From Metarhizium brunneum (Eukaryota > Ascomycota > Sordariomycetes > Hypocreales > Clavicipitaceae): a stretch of DNA of 64,000 nucleotides. Numbering within the stretch: position 1 is the stretch's first letter; each line of letters starts with the position of its first letter. A program made the position numbers and the translations under genes. Location of the stretch: NCBI RefSeq assembly GCF_013426205.1, contig NC_089424.1, forward strand, positions 4,092,001-4,156,000. The letters run 5' to 3'. Under the pieces are notes generated by a model. That model worked only from the letters and a program-made list of their open reading frames with translations. It made no database searches and had not been told where the DNA came from. Shown here in pieces: positions 1 through 9,728 of the stretch.

Positions 1-2196
1 AGATACGACAAAATCGTTGAAATATCCGAAGCATGCTACTGCCAGATTAGGCAAAACAATTTCATATTTCTCTCACCTTTCTTGAGGCACCACAGAGTAT
101 ACAAACAGATGTCATTATTTATGAAAAGGTACCATCGTGGGCTCATCTCCATATACTTACTGCGACTAGGTTTAACCCAAAGTCCAATAAATATTCATCC
201 TCCACTTTCTCTCAAACTCTCCCAGCTTTAAATACTCTTGATAACACCAATCAAAAAATTTGATATATGAGAAGCATTTAGTCTTATATTATCAATTCGC
301 ATCATTTTGTGTTACGCCCTGTTTGTTGAGTGCTCTTTTTGTTGCAGTGGGAGTATAGTTATGAATGAAGCAGGTTCAACTGTCTTTTACATAAACAAAT
401 GGAGCTAGAAATTGCCCAAGCTATGCCATTCAGTCTATGCGAGCAGAGTGACGGATGGATGTCCTCTTATATGCTGGTATCTCCGTGGCGAAGGCGAGGT
501 ACACCTCGAGGGTGCCAGCCACTATCAACTCCGGTCCTGTCAATAGCCACACTACATGGGCATCTATACCAGTGCGATTTATGTTTAGCCGTAATCGACG
601 GCAGTAACGGTATTCGTCGCGTGACTGTAGCATTCACTGGCATTGACGTCGGGTATTTCCGCTCTTGTGTCCACTCTATAAGGAGAATATTGGGCCTCGT
701 CAAGATAAATGGTCAGCCTGTAAGGAGTAGTCGAAAATAAACAACGGCATCTGAAGCTAAATTGAATCAAGGAAACCACCTGAGAGCCAACTGGCGATAC
801 TTGTATCGTACGTATTGGTCCCCAAACACTCAAAGGTTCGAGCCAGATATCCACGCAATGAAAACGCATCGTGTTGTGCTTTCACAACTACGCCTTCTTC
901 CCGTACTCTATGCATATAGTGACCTGCTTCCACTGCCAAATTGTACTATTTAAAAGAAATACCCATCTCTTCTCTGCAATCACTGTGTGGCCAAAACCCA
1001 TAGAGAAACTTAGCAACCAGCAATAGAGGCACTCCATAACTAGATACAAAGAGTATTTTAGAATGGAAGAAGGGTCAGGAAAGGTAGCAAGGATGATTGC
1101 TGGGCATGCGACACACCCTCCGGCACGTTGCTAGCCAGTTTTTATCTACCACAAACAAAGGCGTACTTGACTACTCGGGAAATCTCAATCGAAAACTGAA
1201 TCTAGAAGTAGTTGAGTTTCTACATAAATAATTACTTGGCGATGCTCCGATTCATGTACGAGTTGTACGTCGCAAGCTCGCCGACTGGACCGGTTTCCAA
1301 CAAAAATCGCAAGCTTCAAATTAACTGCCCCAAAAATACCGCACGAACATGGGAGGAAACTAGCCAACACGCCTCCAATTTCAACCGTTTACCATTTCGC
1401 AGATTTGGTTCAGGTCAGCCAAGATGCAAGTTACCGAATTCCTAATACGCTCCCTAAACTGCGGATCCCTCTCACTTTCTTGTATCATATTCGCGCTTCA
1501 TACAATGTCAAAAGCGCCGCTAACAATATCTAGATGTCCATTGATCACGTCTTCGACCCGCCGCTCAAATGGTCCAGATAACTGGAAGAACTTCTGCCTC
1601 AAGGACAGCATCCATGGGGTCTCACATCGGGACTTGATACTGTTTTTGCGTCTCGCGTCGCTACCGGCGCCTAGCAGAAGTCAGCATTCAAGGAGAAATG
1701 CAATACTCCCATCGGCCGAGGTGATTGACGCTTGCCTTTGTCGAGTGAGCACTGGCGATAATTGCCTTCAAGCTGTTTGACGCACTGCGATGTCTGGATG
1801 CTGCTTCATATGTCTGAGTTACAAGTAACCTATTTCGACAGCCCGTGTAGTAAAGGTGTCATGCACGCGTATCAATTGCTATTCGAAATCATGGCACTCT
1901 GCCTTGGAGCAATACGGGTTTCTAATGGACTAGCACGGTCTTTAGCAAGTGAGCTGCACTACGGCCACGGCAATTCTTAACTTGACTGCACATGTGCACA
2001 TGCGGACCCCTTGAAAGCTGTACAGAAAGTAAACCCCAACCCCCGAATCAAGCCAAGTCACTAGTCACACACAAGGATTAGGCTACCATTGATTCTCCAT
2101 TCTTGCTTGTTTTGCATCATGTATGAAAAAGGTCTAGTAGACAAAAGCTTTTTGCCATCAAGCAAAGTTCCTCGGGTCTAGTCTTGCCTCTCTGCC
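1..2196. other. Gene-poor stretch with one decayed coding relic
   Basis: No intact gene is recognisable. Short open frames on both strands overlap each other and carry no motif I know. The only coding-like signal is the minus-strand relic listed separately at 1381-1680. Confidence 0.5.
1381..1680 (-). pseudogene. Possible decayed gene fragment, unknown product
   Basis: One minus-strand frame stays open for about 60 codons (1680 to 1501), hits TGA, then continues in the same frame for 38 codons to a second TGA at 1383-1381. The peptide on both sides of the first stop is hydrophilic and looks helical (for example FFQLSGPFERRVEDVI before it and SERDPQFRERIRNSV after it). The first TGA could be a CGA codon changed by C-to-T. 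I do not recognise the family. It could also be chance. Confidence 0.22.
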
Positions 2197-3248
2197 TTAG
2201 AAAAGCTTCTGGCCGGCATACTTTTCGAGTCCTTTGCGCACACCCTCGAGCGTCTGACGCTGCAGAGAACCCTTGATCTTATCCATAAAACCTGACAAGT
2301 CGGTAGTGATGGCCCTTTGAGTGGTTTCGGTCGTCGCATTCAGCAGGATCTCCCGGATGGCAGCATTCTTCGTAACATTCTGTGCCCAGGTTAGAATACC
2401 CTCTTTGACCGGCGCAATCAGTCTCTTTCGGAAAATTTGTTCAAATGCCTTGAGGTCTAATCCACGCGTCAGAAGACATGCATATTTATCGCCCAGGCCC
2501 TGCTGTTGACCGTGTTTGTCGCACCATTCAATGGTGCCCAGGCAAGGCTCCTCGTCTGCGCCGGGCTTGGAGCAGCTCTCCGAGTTGGGAAGCTGAAAAA
2601 ACGGCTTGTCAGGTTGCTTGGGCGGGTTATTGCTCTCCTTGGGCGGACTATTGTCTTCCTTGGGCGGGCTATTGCCTTGCTTGGACCGCTGCTCCAGACA
2701 GAGTTTTTTAAAGTTATCAATGTCGAATTCAATGTACTGGGCAACGAGGATTTCGTTGAGTAGAATGGAGCACACGACTTCGGTCCCGAGACACGCTTCT
2801 GTCTCGTCGGTACAACCGGCTTTGCCCTCTGGTTGCCACGGGGCTTTGCCCTGCGGCGTGGGACGAAGCTCCAGACACTTTTGCTTAGATCCGTAGAGCT
2901 CCGTTCTGTTGCTGTGGCCGCACCACGCGTCCGATCCCAGGCAGACCTCTTCCGTGTGGTGGTTCTTGGTACATTCTGGAGAGTAAGCTATGTAGTAGGA
3001 GAGTTTCTTGCCCTCGAAGCACTCTGGCGCCGAGCATGCAGCTTCAATGTCCTTGTTACTACTCCCACCGACTAGCTTATCGCCCACCTTGCCATTGAAC
3101 TATAATATTTCGTGTCAGGCTTGTTATGTACCATGTGTGTTGGAAAAGGTGGCCATGCACATTCACTGACCGGTGAGTTCCTGCCATTTTGAGCAATGAC
3201 ACTCGACACGAATAAAAGCGTGGCAAAAAGATTGAATAACTTGGTCAT
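2197..3248 (-). CDS. Secreted cysteine-rich repeat protein, unknown function
   Basis: Two exons, 3248-3171 and 3099-2197, with a 71 bp intron (GTCAGT...TATAG) joining in phase 0; about 326 residues. The first ATG at 3248 opens a hydrophobic signal peptide (MTKLFNLFATLLFVSSVIA). Three repeats follow, each with a C, then an acidic run, then CLG[ST], a C three residues later, and a final CL. The CLG motifs lie near residues 79, 129 and 212. A Pro/Lys/Glu-rich linker (SPPKE-type) separates repeats 2 and 3. The last 75 residues are Cys-free and predicted amphipathic helix. Even cysteine spacing suggests disulphide-bonded modules outside the cell. I know no named family for it. Secretion is inferred from the signal peptide; an effector role is a guess from composition and the neighbouring ART-like gene. 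Confidence 0.72.
2612..2690. repeat. In-gene minisatellite encoding SPPKE-type repeats
   Basis: About three imperfect copies of a unit containing TTGGGCGG(G/A)YTATTG lie inside the Cys-rich gene. On the coding strand they encode the Pro-Pro-Lys-Glu linker between repeats 2 and 3. Such arrays commonly change length. Confidence 0.6.
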
Positions 3249-3340
3249 TTTTGACTGGATTTTGTGCTAAAAATGTAATCATGGAAAAAAAGTGATGGTC
3301 CTGTTATGACGAATCTCTGTTCTCCGAGAGACTTGATGGC

Positions 3341-3347
3341 TTATATA
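3341..3347 (-). promoter_or_regulatory. Putative TATA box of the Cys-rich gene
   Basis: TATATAA on the minus strand, about 95 bp upstream of the ATG at 3248. Position and sequence fit a core promoter; no other support. Confidence 0.4.
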
Positions 3348-4603
3348 CTCCCTTGCATGACGATTTCATATTATTTCCAAACTAGCTCGACGCAGAAGCA
3401 GCTGAATAATTGCGCAATTCATGCCATGACAATAATTAATGCATTGAGAGATTTACGTCGGGTCAGATGCACAGCCACCTGTATGGACAAGGTCCTAGGC
3501 CAAACTATTGATTCTCCAGGCTTTCACTACAACCAATGGGGCGTCTAACCTGGTGCATGATCTTAGGAGCACAAGCAGACATGTTTAGTGTTTTGAGGAT
3601 TATAATAGGCGATTGTCATAAACCTAAAGTAGATGGCTTAGCTCTGGATGCATTATCTTATGCACTGCTCTGTCATGGCCACGAAACAAGGCAAAGGTCG
3701 GTCGTGAGTCAAGTTTCAAGCAGTGATGATCTAATCTCAGAATGCCGGGGCATATCGTACAAAGCCTCGAGGTGGCACCTGGGGGTTATTTATTAAATAA
3801 TTAAATTTTGAATTGTGTCGCTCATTAGGCAAGTAAAATTACAAGCATGATACGAGTATCGTGCATCTTAGGCTATACTAGGCCAAGGACAATAAGAGAC
3901 CGGACAAAAATATTGACTCAGATGCCGTTTATAGTTCAATGTTGACACGTATCGTGACAGGCATGTCAGACATACTAGCCTAGTGTAATTGGTGCCGCGC
4001 CGCTAGCTAAGCCTGTCTCGTGATACTTCAATGTTGGCATATGGAGCCTTTAGCCACCATGATCATGGAAGTAAAGCTTGTGCCCGTGACTCGCGTTGAG
4101 TCACGCTAAAAACCTAAAATGCCCACACAAGTAGTATATCTGTGAGGTCTCGTTCGCATTTTAAGTTATCCTTGTTCCTCCAGATGTCTTCATCCAAGTT
4201 ATCTGCCTCTTCTACTATTCAGACCCTGCCACAACAACCCGCAAGCACTTGTTGACATCGCTGGTGCACGTGATTAGTTATGCTTACCTGTCAATGGCAA
4301 TTAAAAAATTGTGGTTCTTGCCCTTCAAAGTTTATGCGAACATGACATGCGGGATGATGCCATACAGGCATGATTGATTGCAATCCAGAGACTATGCGAA
4401 AAGTGCTACAGCACACCCTTTAAGAGAAGATATCATGCGCAGGTTTTCCATGCACCAGCTTAATTATCCCAGCGCCAACCTTTATGCACTAAAGCAAGTC
4501 TAGGATGTGGCTTTTGTAACCCAGTTGATGTCCCGAAACCACACCCAGGGTAGGCAGAATGACACTCCGTCCCGAACACATGATAGCCACAGACAAAACT
4601 TGC

Positions 4604-4611
4604 TATAAATA
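4604..4611 (+). promoter_or_regulatory. Putative TATA box of the ART-like gene
   Basis: TATAAATA followed by C, about 135 bp upstream of the ATG at 4743. The same nine bases precede the toxin gene (50893) and the crystallin-like gene (18870). Confidence 0.45.
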
Positions 4612-4742
4612 CGTCGCTGAGGGCCGTTAGCCCAATTCAAGTCATCCCACTTTGGTGTACCATCCCTCATTTCTTGGTACCAAGTTTTCCCGTCTTTCTT
4701 CATCTCTGAATTTGAATCCAAGGGCTAGTCACTCGCGGTATC

Positions 4743-6872
4743 ATGGCCATTCACAAGATTTTTTCATCACTCATTGCCTTGACCCTCATTGGGAACGGCC
4801 TCAGTTTTCCTACCGGCACAGACGCAAAGGCCGAGACGCTCGTTCTATCCGAGCCTCGTGAGGCTATCCACCTGCAGAAGCGAACTCAGGAAATAATTGG
4901 CTATAGGCGTGTGCATCCCGTATGTAATTTCTAAGTAATTTCTAAACACTACATTATACTGTGATATTAGGTTTTAACATTGCTTCATTGTAGGACCAAG
5001 CCCAGATATACAAAGACGCGGGGGATACACTCACGCCCAGCAATAACAGGGGTGGTGGTCAAATCGGCAAGGGCGTGTATGCCTCTGATGATCAGGGTGC
5101 ATGGGAAGGAGATCCAGGTCATACGTTGGTGCTTTTTCTGATTACCTCCCTTTTTGCCCTGCTAGCATGTCCTAACCATGGTACTGCTTCATAGGTACTG
5201 TGTTATCTTGGCCGACATTGACGCGTTTAACAAGTTGGATAAAGCCTGGGTTCCTAGGTCACACTGGTGGGGGGATGAGGCAGCCAACGTTTTTAAGGCC
5301 GACGCCTATGTCAAAGACACCCTCAAGTTGGACCCTACTAAGACCATAAGAATGTCTATTGTCGACAACCCGGGAAAACAAACGCTCCAAATGATGATTC
5401 CCAATGATTTGCTCAACCAGAAAGGTGGAGGCTTGAGTCTTCAAGTCAACTGCCAGGAGCCTAACAAAAAAAAGAAACCAAACCTGCCTAACCACAAAGT
5501 TGACTACAACTCCTGGACCAACGTACATGGAGAGAAGTATGAGCAGGGTGAAATTGAGGTTCATCGAGTCAAGGAGCCGGCAGAGAAATTTCTCAAGGAT
5601 TCCGAAGCCGCCGTTGCAGAGGCCGAGGCGGCTGCGTCCGTCCAAGCCGCGGAAGCTGCCAGCACAAAAGCCAAGGCTGCTCTTAAAGGCCTGCAAGACA
5701 TTGCTCAGCAGGTCGTGGAGCATACTCTCAAGAATAATGAATGGATGACCATCTATCAGAACAGGGACTTTTTTGAGCTCTTCAACCAGGTGAGAGCAAA
5801 CTTCAAGTCAGTAGCTTTGAAAGTAGACGAAAAGCTCGTAGAGGGGTACAAAGCCAAGTTTGACGAGGTTGCGAAAACGCCAGCAAGCCCCAATGAGGTC
5901 CTGAGCGAGGCAGAGAGCCTCGGCGAAAAGATCAGAAAAGTGGTCGCCAAGGTTCAGAACGATCTAGACGCCAAGACGGCATTGAAGTCGAACGAGCTCA
6001 AGTCCCCCCTGTATCTGGGGGATATCAACGCGATTGACGTTGCGGACCTTAATGAACTAGAGGGAGAGGCTATCGCTTTGGAAGTCTCGGTTCTGGAAAA
6101 GAGTGCGGCCAAGCTGGCAGAAATTCAGAGCCAGGTGGACGCGCAGCTCGAAAAGCTGCGGCCCAATGCCGAGGCAAACCCCGGTGAAAAGGATATGCAA
6201 GACAAGGATAAGGATCAGGACAAGGACAAGGATAAAAACAAGGATAAAAGCAACAAGGGACAAGACAAGAGCAATGACAACAAGGAACAAGACAAGAGCA
6301 ATGGCAACAAGGAAAAAGAACAAGACAAGGACGGCAACACCAAGGAACAAGGCAAGGCGAATGGGGAAAAGGTCATCGAGGAGAGAAAAAAGGTAGCCGA
6401 CCAGGTGGCGACGACCAACGGCAACAGCTGGGTGGGCAAGGTATTGGGAGGCATCGGAGCGACAGTAGTGACCCTCGTTGGCGCAACCGGCTTGACCCTC
6501 GCGGCCGAGGCTGGTGCCACAGGCGGTTCATTTACCGTCGGTGGCATCACCATGTTCTCGGCGCCAGTGTCCCTTCAAGTCTCCGACGCCGAGGTGGCGG
6601 CGGTGCTCCAGGAGGTGTTGCCCGAGGTCACCAACGATGCCATCACCGTGGCAGCAGAAACGCTGCACCCGCCCACGCCGATTGGCAATGTCCAGATCCC
6701 GGTTCTCGCGCGGAAACGGGGACAAGGCCAGGACGAGATACCCGAGGTGAAGCGATGGAGGGTCGCGGCCTTGGCTCTCGTTGCGCAACAGGCCATCAGG
6801 GACTCGCTGGAGGAGGCTTTTAAGCAGGCCCAGCAGGAGGTAGGAAATGGAGCCAAGGCAGGCGGCAACTAG
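4743..6872 (+). CDS. Secreted ADP-ribosyltransferase-like protein with Lys/Asp repeat tail
   Basis: Three exons, 4743-4919, 4994-5124 and 5195-6872, with introns of 74 and 70 bp (GTATGT...TAG; GTTGGT...TAG with a CTAAC branch site); about 661 residues. A signal peptide covers about residues 1-20. The N-terminal domain (to about residue 175) has GYRR near residue 53 and GKGVYAS, resembling the Arg and Ser/Thr strands of ADP-ribosyltransferases, then a CVILAD strand and an MIPNDLL motif like the GIP segment of cholera/LT-type enzymes. A Glu is not seen where the catalytic ExE would fall, so activity is doubtful. Next come an Ala/Glu-rich probable coiled coil, a Lys/Asp/Asn repeat encoded at about 6196-6350, a hydrophobic Gly-rich stretch that may enter a membrane, and a basic tail. 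I recall similar genes in fungi; the assignment is by motif only. Confidence 0.6.
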
Positions 6873-7320
6873 GAGGCTTAGGAGCAGATATAGGTCAAGT
6901 CGCTAAGGCAGAGCCAGGTGGTTTGTGAATCGTCTCAGGAGCTTGAGGCCTTGAAACTATCCGGTGGTGACAAATAGTGAAGTTAGTTGCGTGTAGCAGT
7001 TCTTTGAGAAAACATTCGGCCCTGTTGGCATCCCAAGACTGAAAAGAATGTGTATGTTTGAAGTAGATTGTTATCAATTATGTTGTGCTGCTGGGTCATG
7101 ATGGTTCAAATTGCAAGGCCAGGTGTTCGGTCGTCAAAGGGCTAATGCAGTACCGCAATGGGGGTATGCATAAAGGTCAATTCCAGTCCATCTCCAATAA
7201 GGGCGGGGAAAGGAGGAGCGTTGGTAGCCACGACATCTATGCATGGTGTTTCTCCCTATTACGGGTTTACACATGGCGTTGCACGTGGTATCGAGTTGTG
7301 AATATTGCAACACCAGGGAC

Positions 7321-7351
<31 letters not shown>

Positions 7352-7413
7352 TGCTGTAGACAAATAACCCAAGACAAAAGTGCCCCCCAAATTCAAAGCT
7401 CACCAAGTCAAGT
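6873..7413. other. Intergenic, contains a TA microsatellite
   Basis: Downstream region of the ART-like gene. Apart from the TA run at 7324-7350 nothing is recognised. Confidence 0.5.
7324..7350. repeat. (TA)n microsatellite
   Basis: Uninterrupted alternating T and A for 27 bases. Confidence 0.95.
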
Positions 7414-7495
7414 CTAATAGAAGCCAATGTGTCTGCTACAAAACTGCGTCCATTCCCAAAACTTCATGGAATCCGGTCCCCGGTGCGGCCGCACC

Positions 7496-7744
7496 TGTTA
7501 CACGGATGTCACGTTGCCATGAAGGCACGGGCCGTACCTTGAACATGACGATAGTTACACAAGGGCTTGAGACCTAACAGAGGCCTCAGGCACCTAGGAC
7601 AGCCCTTTGACCGCCTCTTGATATAAATAAGGGTCATCCGCCCTTTAAGGCCTTGAGAAAAACCAAGGATCTTTGATATCAAAGCGAATTATTAGCTGAA
7701 TATCGAACATTGTTCCAAGCCCAACATCACTTGCCCTTGTCACA
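7496..7744 (-). mobile_element. Solo LTR, 249 bp, with 5 bp target duplication
   Basis: On the minus strand it starts TGTGACAAGGG and ends CCGTGTAACA. It is flanked on both sides by GCACC (7491-7495 and 7745-7749), an exact 5 bp duplication as made by LTR retrotransposon integrases. No internal region is present, so it is a solo LTR. Related copies are at 16804, 42069 and elsewhere in the window. Confidence 0.85.
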
Positions 7745-8101
7745 GCACCCATTCTTGCTGCGGGGGGATAGGGCGATGGATCAAAAGTCAGACGAAGTTG
7801 GAATTTCGGCGTCTGCCATGGCGACTGTCCTTGTTCTGGCACATACGAATGTGCGTGAAACTCGCCCTTTTCAAGGCAAAGTGTATACGGTTTTGGTAGG
7901 TAGGCTCCCTCTTTCAGAGCGTCTTCATTGATTTTGTGTCCGGACATGTCGGCGCCTCCAGGGCGGCGTTTTGTAGGCGTCAGCTCCATTTCAATCTGAT
8001 CAACGAGGCAAGAGTCATGTTGGCCCATATTGATTGATTTGTTCTTGTAGAGACTCGGCATGCCGTGCCTTCCACTCAATCTCGGCGGCAATCTATGCGT
8101 T

Positions 8102-8872
8102 TATTACACGGAAGGGGCCAAACAGATCGTGAAGCCCAATAAAGGGGCTTCGCCGATACAGGACTTATTACTTACACAGCTAAAACACGTGCCCGTGTAA
8201 GGACCCTAGGCCTAGGTGTTCCTTTCATGTATATGAGGCGGTTACCCTTCTCTTCCTCTTGTGTGCCAACTCAAGACCTTATAGACTCGTTGAGATTATT
8301 ATTAAATTAAGCCCTTTTGCTTTAAGCCTCCCATATTAAACCCTTGTCACAAATAACAGTCTTCTATCAAAGGAAAAACCCTTCCATCCTATAGGGCCTT
8401 TTTAGGACATAAAGAATGTAACCGATGATAAAATCCCTGTCCTGAAAAAAGGCGGCGCCGTTGAAAGACAAAGGCCCAGGCCGAAAGGTCCTGAATGTCA
8501 CCGTTATCGACATCAACATCATCGTCATCGTCACCGCCATCGTTAATATCGTCACCGTCACCGTCGCCGTCACTTTTAATATCATCAACATCGTTAATAT
8601 CGATATCCCGACCCGAATAACGGCTTGAGGGCAAGCTAGGGGGAGGGGAAGCTGGTGTTGCACGGAAATAGCCCAATATCAAAGGTTACACGAGGGCTAC
8701 AGTCACGGGACTAGGGCAAAGTCCCTCACCGACTTCTTGTATTTATAGACACCTTTGGTCCCTCAAGGCCTTGAGGAAAACCAAGGACCTTTGATACCAA
8801 AGACTGTTATTAGTTGAATTGAGCTAAATTGCTCCAAGCCCTCCTTCCGAGCCCTTGTCACAGCGTTGAACT
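8102..8872 (-). mobile_element. Short non-coding LTR-type element (TRIM-like), 771 bp
   Basis: Two related LTR-like ends in the same minus orientation, 8656-8872 and 8102-8351, flank about 300 bp. The whole unit is bordered by GCGTT on both sides (8097-8101 and 8873-8877). Both ends start TGTGACAAGGG on the minus strand, but their middles belong to different subfamilies. The interior has no gag or pol. It carries a GTC/GAC-type triplet-rich stretch (about 8500-8600) that would encode an Asp-rich peptide, and at its edge an inverted piece similar to the 8656-8872 end. It may be a chimera of two insertions, although the single target duplication suggests one event. Confidence 0.65.
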
Positions 8873-9092
8873 CGGCACGGCATGTTAGCTGAAAATGACG
8901 GTTAGTAGCAGATCAGAGTAAATGGGGCGGGAATAAAAAGAAATGGACGATTGGAATAACCTTTCCGGCCCCGTCTTGATTAAAGGCAATTTCGCTGGAA
9001 GCGAACGAGTCCCAGCGCCAGGGCTCGCTGCAAAGAATAGACAGCACCGTCTCGGGCGTGTCGCTAGTTGGTGAAGTAGGGTTGTTGTGCAT

Positions 9093-9728
9093 GCGTATGT
9101 GTAAGTGGATGTGTATAGAGTGTCTGGGCTTGGGCTGTTTAAGAGGGAACCCGGACAACATTAAGGCTCAAGTGCTTTGATAGTTTTTCCGGCAGCGCAT
9201 AAACGTGCCCCACGGGAATAAAGTGATGCATTGATGCATTCTGGTGCTTTAGACATACATACCTGTTTCAAGTCTGGTACCCTTGTAGCTGAACTATCTG
9301 GTATCGACCCTTTTATCGCGCCCACTTCGACCGGCTACTCGGTACCAACCACGACTCGCTTTAAATTATTTGCAAATAGCATGCCGCCGGTGGGAGAGGA
9401 CGGGTAAGCCAGACGCGGACGGCGAATAAGACAGATATGCAGTTACAATAGGTACAAGTATGCGATCATGCAGACTTACACGCTAATGCAAGAGGGAGTC
9501 GCTATGCGTCGGTCTATCGCTTCACAGATGATTGTATTGGATGACTCGTACAACACGATACTACACACCGACTGCACCAGGTGATCAAGCTCAGCAGTGG
9601 TACAACATCTGAAAACGCGGGGTTTATCTGGTTCTTCGGAATATAAGTAGACGGTAATGGAACGGAGGTTCAAGGAGATTGTATGTTTCTAGGAGTGCTT
9701 TTCCATTCACCCACCGCCCATTTCCACA
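9093..9728. other. Intergenic, promoter region of the BVMO gene
   Basis: No coding sequence, RNA gene or repeat recognised. Confidence 0.45.

Larger units (their letters stand above)
3249..4742. other. Intergenic region between divergent genes
   Basis: 1.5 kb between two divergently transcribed secreted-protein genes. It should hold both promoters. No coding sequence, RNA gene or repeat is recognised. Confidence 0.5.
7414..9092 (-). pseudogene. Conserved fungal protein gene broken by two LTR-element insertions
   Basis: On the minus strand an N-terminal exon (9092-8961, start ATG at 9092) contains DTPETVLSILCSEPWRW. A 72 bp intron (8960-8889, ACTAAC branch site, TTTTCAG) leads to an exon interrupted after 16 bases by the element at 8102-8872. 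The frame resumes at 8096 and runs through LEKGEFHAHSYVPEQG and FDPSPYPPAA to 7745, where the second element (7496-7744) sits. Beyond that, FWEWTQFCSR and a stop at 7414 look like the original C-terminus, in a shifted frame. A TAG directly after the first insertion site falls where a TGG codon fits. I recall a small fungal family with PETVL, SPYPP and FWEWT motifs but no function or name. Reading the pieces as one gene rests on strand, order and exact target duplications. Confidence 0.6.

Noticed and set aside
399..953. Overlapping open frames of 60-113 codons on both strands
   Set aside because: No motif, no consistent strand and no splice continuation; likely chance.
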